From: Pontibacillus litoralis JSM 072002
Lineage (GTDB): Bacteria > Bacillota > Bacilli > Bacillales > BH030062
Direction of reading: 5' to 3'
DNA: 64,000 bases
Assembly (NCBI RefSeq): GCF_000775615.1
Contig: NZ_AVPG01000001.1
Location: 62,001-126,000 of the forward strand
Shown: positions 56,725-64,000 of the stretch, piece by piece
How positions within the stretch are numbered: the stretch's first letter is position 1
How the letters are laid out: each line of letters begins with the position of its first letter
Notes under the pieces: model-generated
What the model was told of the DNA's origin: nothing
The model's database searches: none
What the model saw: only the letters and a program-made list of their open reading frames with translations
Program-made: the position numbers and the translations under genes

Positions 56725-56872
56725 ATTTCGTTTCACGATGAAGAGTATGCTTCTTCAAACGTGGGCAATATTTCATTAGTTCTATACGTTCTGGGTTATT
56801 ACGCTTGTTTTTTGTAGTAATATAATTACGGTCACCAGTTTCGGTACAAGCAAGTGTAACATTTACGCGCAT
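56723..56872 (-). CDS. rpmG: 50S ribosomal protein L33
   Basis: A 49-residue protein opening [19 protein letters not shown] and closing [12 protein letters not shown]33 zinc-ribbon positions are reduced: Cys9 and Cys36 remain, but the second member of each pair is Thr12 and Leu39, so it is a zinc-free or degenerate form. It lies directly upstream of the cyclo-ligase gene, with a terminator between. Confidence 0.95.
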   Translation of the reverse strand: MRVNVTLACTETGDRNYITTKNKRNNPERIELMKYCPRLKKHTLHRETK

Positions 56873-57059
56873 TGATATCCCTCCAGTTCATTGCTATCTG
56901 TAATTTCCTTTTATCATCAGACCAATTAATAATACCAAACATAACGAGTTATTTCAATAAAAAATAGTATTTTAACATCCCTAAAATCGTTCATTTCTAT
57001 ATGTTTCCACAACGCCTATCTTATGATATAACTAAAGGAGAACGAATAGAGGTGATAAA

Positions 57060-57455
57060 ATGACGTATACATTCTTAACATTATTTGTAGTTTCCATAGC
57101 ACTATATCTTCTTTCATTCCCTATGAAGAGTAAAATCAAGGATTTAGAACAGCAAATAGATCAACTATCATTGAGGAACTTACAAGATAATTATCAGCTA
57201 AAAAAGAAGATAAAAGTGATTGAAGAAGAATTACTCATCAATGATTGGGGTACTAATCTAACTTCAAGCAACAAAGTAGAGATGACCAACACATCAGCAA
57301 TGGCCGAAACGATGAATCAAGCTCCACTAGTCAACAAAGTTCTACACATGTTTGAAAATGGTTATACAACTGCTGAAATTGCCCAAGCAACTTCTTTGAA
57401 AGAACATGACATCCTAACAACTTTAAAGCAGTATTCTACAAAGGAGTTTAATTAA
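57060..57455 (+). CDS. Membrane-anchored coiled-coil protein with C-terminal HTH
   Basis: 131 residues: an N-terminal membrane helix (4-20), a coiled coil (25-60), a polar linker, and a C-terminal helix-turn-helix (about 92-126) with GYTTAEIAQATSLKEHDILTTL. The layout resembles B. subtilis SwrB/YlxL-type proteins, and the place by phoU resembles YqzD. It is followed 1 base later by the next gene, so a two-gene operon. Function unknown. Confidence 0.8.
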   Translation: MTYTFLTLFVVSIALYLLSFPMKSKIKDLEQQIDQLSLRNLQDNYQLKKKIKVIEEELLINDWGTNLTSSNKVEMTNTSAMAETMNQAPLVNKVLHMFENGYTTAEIAQATSLKEHDILTTLKQYSTKEFN

Positions 57456-57456
57456 G

Positions 57457-57912
57457 ATGAAACATACCGTTCGAGCTTTTGCAACCGGACTTTTTATTGC
57501 TACTTCCATATTAGCTTTTACATATTCCCAACAAACAAAAAAATTCACTGAAGACGATGCAGTTACGATGTTAGAGGAACAAGGGTATCACGTACTCACT
57601 GAAAAGCAGTTACAAAGCTATACTAATAAAATAAAGCAAGAGGAAGAGAAAGAGAAACAAAAAGCAGAGCAAAATAAGAAAGAACGTCCAAAAGATCAGC
57701 AAGCGACAATCACATTTACCATTGAAAGTGGAATGACTCCTTCTCATATTAGCGCAGCATTACATGATAAAAGCGTGATTGAAGATGAAGAAGCCTTTAT
57801 TCAATATTTACAACAAAATGATTTCGCTCGTTACATTCAAGTAGGAAAATACAAAATATCTAAAGACGCATCATACAAAGAAATTGCACAAACCATTTCA
57901 CATGCAAATTAA
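57457..57912 (+). CDS. MltG LysM-like domain protein (YqzC-like)
   Basis: 151 residues: signal-anchor helix (5-22), a Lys/Glu/Gln-rich helical linker (45-85) and a C-terminal segment, ITFTIESGMTPSHISAALHD to VGKYKISKDASYKEIAQTI, like the N-terminal LysM-like part of YceG/MltG. The lytic transglycosylase catalytic domain is absent. Size and site match YqzC. Possibly a cell-wall-binding accessory; unproven. Confidence 0.8.
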   Translation: MKHTVRAFATGLFIATSILAFTYSQQTKKFTEDDAVTMLEEQGYHVLTEKQLQSYTNKIKQEEEKEKQKAEQNKKERPKDQQATITFTIESGMTPSHISAALHDKSVIEDEEAFIQYLQQNDFARYIQVGKYKISKDASYKEIAQTISHAN

Positions 57913-57918
57913 ATAAAT

Positions 57919-57963
57919 AAAATAGCCAGCATCCTGTACAAAAGCGCAGGTGCTGGCTATTTT
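57919..57963. terminator. Bidirectional terminator before phoU
   Basis: AAATAGCCAGCA and TGCTGGCTATTT pair, with an inner CCTG/CAGG, between convergent genes; T runs on both strands. Confidence 0.85.
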
Positions 57964-57965
57964 TA

Positions 57966-58625
57966 TTAATCATTCAAACCATATGTTTGACCTTTTACAA
58001 TATAAAAAATTTGTTCACCAATGTTTGTAATATGATCAGCAAAGCGTTCAATGTACCTAGCCACAATAGCAAGTTGCATCATAGTATGCATTTGTTGTGG
58101 ATTGTTTACAGTAGTCTCGAAGTTACTTTCAATTACTTGTTTGTAAAGATGGTCAACTTCATCATCCATTTCTGCAAGCTTCTTTGCAATCGAAATATCT
58201 TCAGATTTCAAAGCCGTTATAGCTACATTCAGCATTTCCACAGCCTTATTAGTCATTTCACGAACGATTGGATTAATTTCAGTATCATTGCTAGAACCTA
58301 AATATAAGGTGCTTTTAGCAATATTAGACGCATGATCTGCCATACGCTCTAAATCAGAAGAAATCTTAATGGCAACGATGATTCTACGCAAATCTGAAGC
58401 TACAGGTTGCTGTTTAGCTATTAAAAGTATCGCATCTTCATTTATACGCAACTCTTCCGCATCAAACTTACGATCATTATCAATAATTTGTTGTGCTTTT
58501 TCTACGTCATTTTGAAAAAGAGCGTCAACTGAATCTTGAAACACATTCACACAATCATTTGCAAGATTTTCAATGTCACTTGTCATCTTATTTAAATCGT
58601 CTTGAAACTGTTCACGAGTTACCAT
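57966..58625 (-). CDS. phoU: Phosphate transport accessory protein PhoU
   Basis: 219 residues in two repeated three-helix bundles, with metal-site motifs EELRINEDAILLIAKQQPVASDLRRI and ISSDLERMADHASNI. PhoU links the Pst transporter with Pho signalling and blocks excess uptake. Downstream of pstB, as usual. Confidence 0.97.
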   Translation of the reverse strand: MVTREQFQDDLNKMTSDIENLANDCVNVFQDSVDALFQNDVEKAQQIIDNDRKFDAEELRINEDAILLIAKQQPVASDLRRIIVAIKISSDLERMADHASNIAKSTLYLGSSNDTEINPIVREMTNKAVEMLNVAITALKSEDISIAKKLAEMDDEVDHLYKQVIESNFETTVNNPQQMHTMMQLAIVARYIERFADHITNIGEQIFYIVKGQTYGLND

Positions 58626-58657
58626 ATTCTATTCCTCCTTCTGAAAAAAATTATTTA

Positions 58658-59431
58658 TTAACCAAATCGACCAGTAATATAATCTTCCGTACGCTTATCT
58701 GCAGGCGTTGAGAATAACGTATTCGTATCTGAATACTCTACCAATTCTCCATTTAAGAAAAACGCCGTTTTATCTGAAATACGTGCTGCCTGTTGCATAT
58801 TATGTGTAACAATGACAATACTGTATTCTTTCTTAAGTTCTTGAACTAGCTCTTCTACCTTTAGTGTTGAGATTGGATCTAGTGCGGATGTAGGTTCATC
58901 CATTAAAATGACATCTGGCTCTATAGCAAGACAACGAGCTATACATATACGTTGTTGTTGTCCACCAGACAAACCGTACGCATTCTCATGTAGACGGTCT
59001 TTCACTTCTTCCCACAAAGCAGCGCCTTTTAAACTCTTTTCCACAATATGATCTAACGTTTCTTTGTCTTTAATACCATGAATTTTAGGACCATATACAA
59101 TGTTCTCATAAATAGACTTAGGGAATGGGTTCGGTTGTTGGAAAACCATACCAACTTTTGTGCGTAACTCTTCTACACTATAGGACTTATCAAAAATATT
59201 AGAACCCCTATATTTTATTTGACCAGATGTTCGTACAATTGGGACAAGCTCAACCATACGATTTAATGTTTTTAAATATGTGGATTTTCCACAACCTGAT
59301 GGACCAATAATCGCTGTTACTTCATTTTCCGTAATATCCATATTTATATCGTAAAGAGCTTGGTCATCTCCGTACCATAAGTTTAAATTTTCGACACTAA
59401 ATACTGCGTTTTTATTGTTCTTATTTGCCAT
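58658..59431 (-). CDS. pstB: Phosphate ABC transporter ATP-binding protein
   Basis: 257 residues with Walker [19 protein letters not shown] loop [10 protein letters not shown], signature [16 protein letters not shown] and Walker [17 protein letters not shown]-driven phosphate import. B. subtilis has two copies (pstBA, pstBB); only one is present here. Confidence 0.97.
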   Translation of the reverse strand: MANKNNKNAVFSVENLNLWYGDDQALYDINMDITENEVTAIIGPSGCGKSTYLKTLNRMVELVPIVRTSGQIKYRGSNIFDKSYSVEELRTKVGMVFQQPNPFPKSIYENIVYGPKIHGIKDKETLDHIVEKSLKGAALWEEVKDRLHENAYGLSGGQQQRICIARCLAIEPDVILMDEPTSALDPISTLKVEELVQELKKEYSIVIVTHNMQQAARISDKTAFFLNGELVEYSDTNTLFSTPADKRTEDYITGRFG

Positions 59432-59475
59432 TGGAACAAAAGCCTCCTCGAATCTTTAAGGTCGTACCTGTCATT

Positions 59476-60354
59476 TTAGTAACGTTTTGAGAATTTGTTT
59501 CGTATGATTACCGCAATAGAGTTCATCAATAATAGGAACACTAATATCACAATGATACCCGACGAAGCAACAGCCTGGAAATCAGGGTTTGGTTGCTGTG
59601 TCCAACTATAAATTTGAATTGGCATTGCAGTGTATGGATCAAAAATACCGCTCGGTAATGTGAAGATTGCTGTCGACGCACCAACTAACAATAGTGGAGC
59701 TGTTTCTCCAATTGCTCGAGATAATGATAAGATACTTCCTGTCAATATTCCTGGAATCGCCGCTGGTAGCACAATTCTTCTAATCGTTTGCCATTTAGTT
59801 GCTCCCATAGCATAAGAAGCTTGTCTTAAACTATTCGGTACAGAACGAATCGCTTCTTGCGAAGATACTACAATTACCGGCAATACTAATAATGCCATCG
59901 TTAATCCACCAGCTAACACTACTTCACCAATGTTAAGAACATACACGAAAATTGTTAAACCTAATAAACCAAATACGATAGACGGAACGCCGGCTAGATT
60001 TTGTAAATTTATTTGGATAAAGCGTGTTAAACGACCTTGTTTCGCATATTCCTCTAAATAAATTGCTGTTGCAACACCTAATACAACGGTAACAGGCCCT
60101 GTAACTAGCATTAACCACATCGATCCTACAATACCAGCTAAAATCCCAGCACGTTCTGGATCATAAGAAGTGAAACCTGTTAAGAACTCCCAATCTAAAT
60201 TGCCGATTCCTTGAGTCAATATTCTATAAGCTAACGCCGCTAGAAAGAATAAGCCTATAAGCGTTGCAAAGAAGAATAAACCTTTTGCTATTGTATTTCT
60301 TGTAATTCTTCCACCCATACGTTTTTTTACTTTTTGAGAATCAATATACTTCAT
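59476..60354 (-). CDS. pstA: Phosphate ABC transporter permease PstA
   Basis: 292 residues with six membrane helices and the EAA loop region ALRQASYAMGATKWQTIRRIVLPAAIPGI. Pairs with PstC, whose stop is 3 bases before its start. Confidence 0.96.
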   Translation of the reverse strand: MKYIDSQKVKKRMGGRITRNTIAKGLFFFATLIGLFFLAALAYRILTQGIGNLDWEFLTGFTSYDPERAGILAGIVGSMWLMLVTGPVTVVLGVATAIYLEEYAKQGRLTRFIQINLQNLAGVPSIVFGLLGLTIFVYVLNIGEVVLAGGLTMALLVLPVIVVSSQEAIRSVPNSLRQASYAMGATKWQTIRRIVLPAAIPGILTGSILSLSRAIGETAPLLLVGASTAIFTLPSGIFDPYTAMPIQIYSWTQQPNPDFQAVASSGIIVILVFLLLMNSIAVIIRNKFSKRY

Positions 60355-60357
60355 AAA

Positions 60358-61302
60358 TTAATACTCCTCTCTAAAGCGACGAGTAATGTATTGAGCTAAA
60401 AGGTTCATTACAAGTGTAAACAAGAACAATGTTGTACCTACTGCGTAAATACTATAATAAATCGTTGTTCCATAACCTGCATCACCAGTCGCGACTTGCA
60501 CTATATAACCTGTCATCGTTTGGATTGATTGCGTAGGATCCGCTGTAAACTTCGGAGTTGCACCAGCTGCAATCGACACAATCATCGTTTCTCCAATCGC
60601 TCTTGATATCGCTAATGCAAAAGATGCAATAATACCAGATAACGCTGCAGGTAGGACTACTTTGAACGTAACCTCTAAGCGAGTCGCCCCTAATGCTAAT
60701 GCACCGTATCTTAAATGGTTTGGAACAGAACTCATAGCATCTTCCGTCAATGATGCTACCATTGGAACAATCATAATACCTACAACAATACCAGCACTTA
60801 AAGCATTAAAGAAAGATAAATCTGGAATTATTTTACTTAGTACAGGAGTAATAAAAGTTAAAGCAAAAAAACCATATACAACTGTTGGAATTCCAGCTAA
60901 TATTTCTAAAATAGGCTTTATTATTCTTCTAACTTTATCTGTAGCATACTCACTCAAGAAAATTGCAGATGCAACTCCAATCGGAATTGCCACAATCATT
61001 GCAATTACTGTAATTAATAATGTACCGCTGACAAGAGATAGAATTCCGAATGAATCTTGCCAAGGTTGCCATCTAGTTTCGGTAATAAATTCAACAATAC
61101 TTACTTCTGCGAAGAAAGTAAAAGTTTCTGAAAGCAGTGTATATAATATCCCTACTGTTACGAAAACAGAAATAATTGCGCATAGTAATAATAATTTAGG
61201 GACTATTTTCTCAATAATATTTAAAGACTTTCGTGTTTCCTTATTTTTTTTAATCCTTTCACTAATAGAAAGGTTTTTGTTTCCATCCTTTGATGAAGCC
61301 AT
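60358..61302 (-). CDS. pstC: Phosphate ABC transporter permease PstC
   Basis: 314 residues with six helices and VPNHLRYGALALGATRLEVTFKVVLPAAL as EAA loop. Follows pstS after a 92-base gap with a stable hairpin. Confidence 0.96.
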   Translation of the reverse strand: MASSKDGNKNLSISERIKKNKETRKSLNIIEKIVPKLLLLCAIISVFVTVGILYTLLSETFTFFAEVSIVEFITETRWQPWQDSFGILSLVSGTLLITVIAMIVAIPIGVASAIFLSEYATDKVRRIIKPILEILAGIPTVVYGFFALTFITPVLSKIIPDLSFFNALSAGIVVGIMIVPMVASLTEDAMSSVPNHLRYGALALGATRLEVTFKVVLPAALSGIIASFALAISRAIGETMIVSIAAGATPKFTADPTQSIQTMTGYIVQVATGDAGYGTTIYYSIYAVGTTLFLFTLVMNLLAQYITRRFREEY

Positions 61303-61334
61303 GCTTGAAATCCCCTTTCATCAACATAGCAAAA

Positions 61335-61355
61335 TGAGGGGGGTATTCCCCCTCA
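61335..61355 (-). other. Intercistronic hairpin between pstS and pstC
   Basis: TGAGGGGG and CCCCCTCA pair around a very short loop with no T run. Such a hairpin may stabilise pstS mRNA or attenuate read-through, giving more binding protein than permease. Confidence 0.6.
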
Positions 61356-61394
61356 CTTCAGCTAATCCATTCATAACTGTAAGTTTAAGTTAAA

Positions 61395-62405
61395 TTACTT
61401 GCCAGCCCACTCGTTAAGTTGATCAAGTTGTTCTTGATACTTATCATCTGGAAGTGCAACGTATTTAACTTCTTCAGCAGCTGCTCCTGCATTTTCTAGA
61501 ACGAATTTAGTATAATCATATACTTGTGCTTTTTCTTTTATTGCATTCACGTTTGCATAGGTGAATAGCGGACGAGAAAGTGGAGAATAGTCTCCGCTTT
61601 GAATCGTATCATTGTTAGGCTCAACTGGTTCTCCACCATCTTCAGCAATAGCTAAAGCTTTTAGAGAATCTTTATTTTCAAAATAGTAAGCATAACCAAA
61701 GAAACCAATTGCATTTGGATCATTCTGGATACCACGAACTAATACGTTATCATCTTCAGAAAGTGTTACATCTTCATCTTCACGCATTGGATTTTCTTCA
61801 AGAATTACTTCGTTGAAATAATCAAAAGTACCAGAGTCATGTCCTGGAGAGTAAATTTTGATTGTTTCTTCTGGCCATTCTTCATTAATGTCGGACCACT
61901 TTGTTTTACCAGAATCAGCTAAGAAAATTTCTTTTAGTTGTTCAACAGTAAGACTATCTACAAAATCATTTTCTGCACTAACTGCAACAGTTAATCCGTC
62001 ATATGCAAGTGTTAGTGGCTCAAGTTGAATACCATTTTCTTCTGCAATTGCTTTTTCTTCATCTTTAATTGGGCGAGAAGCGTTACTTAAATCAATTTCA
62101 CCTTTTGTAGACTTCTTGAATCCACCGCCAGATCCGATAGAGTCAACAGTAACACTAACATTTGGTTGTTCAGCTTGATATTTCTCTGCAAGGTAAACTT
62201 GCATTGGGAACACTGTAGAAGATCCTGCAACTTTTACGTCACCAGAAAGTTCTTCGCCTTCAGCAGCTTCTTTTCCGTTTTCTTCTGTCTTGCCTTCATC
62301 AGAACCTGTGTCCTCAGTATCTCCGCCTTCGCTTCCGCAAGCAGCAAGTGCTGTAAGAGCGAAAATTAGAGTAAGTAGAAGTGCGAGTTTCTTTAAGCTC
62401 TTCAT
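61395..62405 (-). CDS. pstS: Phosphate-binding lipoprotein PstS
   Basis: 336 residues from ATG 62405 behind AGGGGGAA. A lipoprotein signal peptide ends at lipobox ALAAC (Cys22), followed by a Glu/Asp/Gly-rich acidic linker, then the binding fold with GSSTVFP, DSIGSGGGFKK and SPGHDSGTFDYF. The acidic composition is in keeping with a salt-adapted host. Binds phosphate outside the membrane for PstCAB. Confidence 0.97.
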   Translation of the reverse strand: MKSLKKLALLLTLIFALTALAACGSEGGDTEDTGSDEGKTEENGKEAAEGEELSGDVKVAGSSTVFPMQVYLAEKYQAEQPNVSVTVDSIGSGGGFKKSTKGEIDLSNASRPIKDEEKAIAEENGIQLEPLTLAYDGLTVAVSAENDFVDSLTVEQLKEIFLADSGKTKWSDINEEWPEETIKIYSPGHDSGTFDYFNEVILEENPMREDEDVTLSEDDNVLVRGIQNDPNAIGFFGYAYYFENKDSLKALAIAEDGGEPVEPNNDTIQSGDYSPLSRPLFTYANVNAIKEKAQVYDYTKFVLENAGAAAEEVKYVALPDDKYQEQLDQLNEWAGK

Positions 62406-62499
62406 TTTCTTTTTCCCCCTAAATATGTTTGATATATCGCGTTGACTAATATTCCCTGCCAACTCACAATCATATAATAACGTTCATTTTTTAAGCGCA

Positions 62500-62527
62500 T
62501 ATGAACAAAATGTAAAGGTTTTGTAAA
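62500..62527 (-). promoter_or_regulatory. Pho box of pstS (PhoP repeats)
   Basis: On the minus strand TTTACA (62522-62527), TTTACA (62511-62516) and TTCATA (62500-62505) are spaced exactly 11 bp apart, the direct-repeat pattern bound by PhoP~P (TTAACA-like with 5-bp gaps). A -10-like TATTAT lies 20 bases further on. The remaining 62528-62676 shows no gene. Confidence 0.65.
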
Positions 62528-62676
62528 TGAATTTGCATTTTCTCTTAACATTCTACATTTTTCGCTTCAAGCTTTGTCGAATAAATTGTGGTACAGCAAG
62601 CTTTTTAAAACAAAGAATTATCCATTTAACTCCAACCCACAAATGGAATGGCTAGAAAAAATATTTTAACCAAATA

Positions 62677-62735
62677 AAAATCCGAACTTTAATGAAAAAT
62701 TCTATTGTTAGAATTCCATTCGTTCGGATTTTTCT
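62677..62735 (-). terminator. Terminator after pbpA
   Basis: AAAAATCCGAAC and GTTCGGATTTTT are perfect complements around a long loop with an inner AATTCTA/TAGAATT pair, after the pbpA stop. Confidence 0.75.
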
Positions 62736-62771
62736 CAAATTCTTATATTTCTTTTTTCTTCGTTAAATGTT

Positions 62772-64000
62772 TTAACGCCCTTCTTTTAGCTTAAAATACC
62801 CATCTACTAAATCTCTACCGATTGCCTTATTCACAGGATATTGACCTGTTACTACTCCTGTGCTAGGAACAACGACAGAAAATGCGATCTCAGGATTTTC
62901 ATACGGAGCGTAGCCAACTAACGTTAAATTCTCAACATCTTTCCCTACATATCCTGTAACATTGCCTTCCTCATCTTTTTTTGGAATCCAATGTTTTGTT
63001 TGAGCAGTACCCGTTTTTCCTGCTATAGAATAATCTACATCACTAAATCCGTAGTATCCTGTCCCACCTGGAGTAAATACTTCTCGAAACCCTTTTTGCA
63101 CTCGTTCAATTTCTTGTTGCTTCATCGTAATTTTATTTAAGACATTTGTGCTATAATCCTCTGCTACAGGCCCTAATTGATTTCGTTCATTTGTAGGCTC
63201 ATGTACTTCACTAACTAATCTCGGTTGTACACGATAGCCATCATTTGCGATCGTAGAAACATATTGCGCCAATTGAATGGTTGTGTACGTATCATATTGG
63301 CCAATTGCTAGATCCATTATATTACCACCTACAAAATCATCACTTTGTTGACCAACGCCCTCTGTTTCGCTCGGTATATCTATCCCTGTTTTTACACCAA
63401 GACCGAATTGGCCATAGTAATTACGTAATACTTGAAAGCGTTCAGGATAAAATGTTAATTTTTCATATGGTTGATAACTCTCATCTCCACCAATTCTCAT
63501 TCCAATGTGATACATGTACACATTAGAGGATTTCTTTAATGCTTCCACATCATCAATGGTACCTAATCCTCTATATGAGCTCTTTGGTGGTGTTCCAGCT
63601 AAATATATCGTTTCATCCCGAAAAGTTTGTCCCGGCTTAATAACACCATAATCATAACCTGCTAATACAGTCGCTCCTTTTACAACGGATCCCGGAACAA
63701 CAGGAGCATTAACAGCTCTTATACCAGAGTCCACGTAGGCTTGTTCGTTATTATCCCACGTTTGTCCTGATATAGCTAATATTTCTCCTGTATTAGGATC
63801 CATTGCTACCGCCATGGCTTCTGTCATATATTTATTCTCTTCGGGATACTTCTCCCTGGCATTGGTAAGGTGTTTCTGAATCGATTCATCGACAATTTGT
63901 TGAAGTTCCATATCAACACTTAATTTTAAATCTTTTCCTCTTTGCCCATTTTGAACTACTTGCTCTTCCGTTAATTCTCCATTACGATCTGTTGTGTACT
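62772..64000 (-). CDS. pbpA: Class B penicillin-binding protein, C-terminal part (cut by window edge)
   Basis: The frame is open to the window edge (position 64000), so about 409 C-terminal residues are visible and the start lies outside. The transpeptidase motifs are SVVKG (SxxK, in PGSVVKGATV), SSN in KKSSNVYMYHIG and KTGTAQT. Reading upstream of an internal ATG at 63911 continues as GKDLKLSVD, typical of PBP2/PbpA. It crosslinks side-wall peptidoglycan in elongation. It lies upstream of pstS as in B. subtilis. Confidence 0.95.
   Translation of the reverse strand, partial: YTTDRNGELTEEQVVQNGQRGKDLKLSVDMELQQIVDESIQKHLTNAREKYPEENKYMTEAMAVAMDPNTGEILAISGQTWDNNEQAYVDSGIRAVNAPVVPGSVVKGATVLAGYDYGVIKPGQTFRDETIYLAGTPPKSSYRGLGTIDDVEALKKSSNVYMYHIGMRIGGDESYQPYEKLTFYPERFQVLRNYYGQFGLGVKTGIDIPSETEGVGQQSDDFVGGNIMDLAIGQYDTYTTIQLAQYVSTIANDGYRVQPRLVSEVHEPTNERNQLGPVAEDYSTNVLNKITMKQQEIERVQKGFREVFTPGGTGYYGFSDVDYSIAGKTGTAQTKHWIPKKDEEGNVTGYVGKDVENLTLVGYAPYENPEIAFSVVVPSTGVVTGQYPVNKAIGRDLVDGYFKLKEGR

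Overview
The window comes from the chromosome of an endospore-forming, Gram-positive Bacillaceae bacterium with an AT-rich genome. It carries spo0A, spoIVB, the full spoIIIA operon, splB, a GerA/SpoVAF-type germination protein and a comG competence operon. Gene order follows, in reverse, the Bacillus subtilis block from spo0A back to pbpA, with a few local replacements. An OLE RNA/OapA locus and a B12-dependent ribonucleotide reductase point (by inference) to a halophilic or alkaliphilic relative such as the Halobacillus, Pontibacillus, Virgibacillus or Alkalihalobacillus group rather than B. subtilis itself. I see no insertion sequence, prophage or CRISPR array.

Layout. 1-478: start of an aspartokinase, cut by the window edge. 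589-3041: spo0A and spoIVB, with their own terminators and a sigma-H-like promoter before spo0A. 3174-15742: a long minus-strand housekeeping run, accB-accC-yqhY-nusB-folD-xseA-xseB-ispA, then OLE RNA, oapA-dxs-tlyA-argR-recN. 15957-21210: spoIIIAA-AH behind a sigma-E-like promoter. 21322-28256: efp, Xaa-Pro peptidase, aroQ, yqhR, yqhQ/yqhP on the plus strand, a patatin phospholipase, mntR and splB. 28214-30988: nrdJ with tandem NrdR boxes. 31211-36023: yqhL, then gcvPB-gcvPA-gcvT behind a tandem glycine riboswitch. 36126-39371: yqhH-yqhG (plus), yqzE and aroK (minus). 39523-43405: comGA-G. 43479-49465: tRNA-Gln, yqgY, yqgX, yqgW, an M14 peptidase, an LtaS-type enzyme with an ECF-type promoter, glcK and yqgQ. 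49513-56872: GerA/SpoVAF protein, M42 peptidase, unknown membrane protein, gluP, a small protein, ldh (cre and Rex-like sites), 5-formyl-THF cyclo-ligase and rpmG. 57060-62527: a membrane coiled-coil/HTH protein and an MltG-LysM-like protein beside phoU-pstB-pstA-pstC-pstS, which has a Pho box. 62677-64000: C-terminal part of a class B penicillin-binding protein.

The most unusual element is the structured, gene-free stretch at about 8880-9484 between ispA and the gene for a small four-helix membrane protein with a DxxxD motif. Position, length, orientation and neighbour all match the OLE RNA (Ornate, Large, Extremophilic) and its membrane partner OapA. It has its own sigma-A-like promoter just after the ispA stop codon and holds a near-perfect internal 16-nt duplication. 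Other points worth attention are a comGG that seems to start at AUA, tandem NrdR boxes 32 bp apart, and a perfect cre site with a Rex-like operator at ldh.

Start codons were chosen by Shine-Dalgarno position and family N-termini. All functional assignments are by recognition of sequence motifs and synteny; no database search was run.
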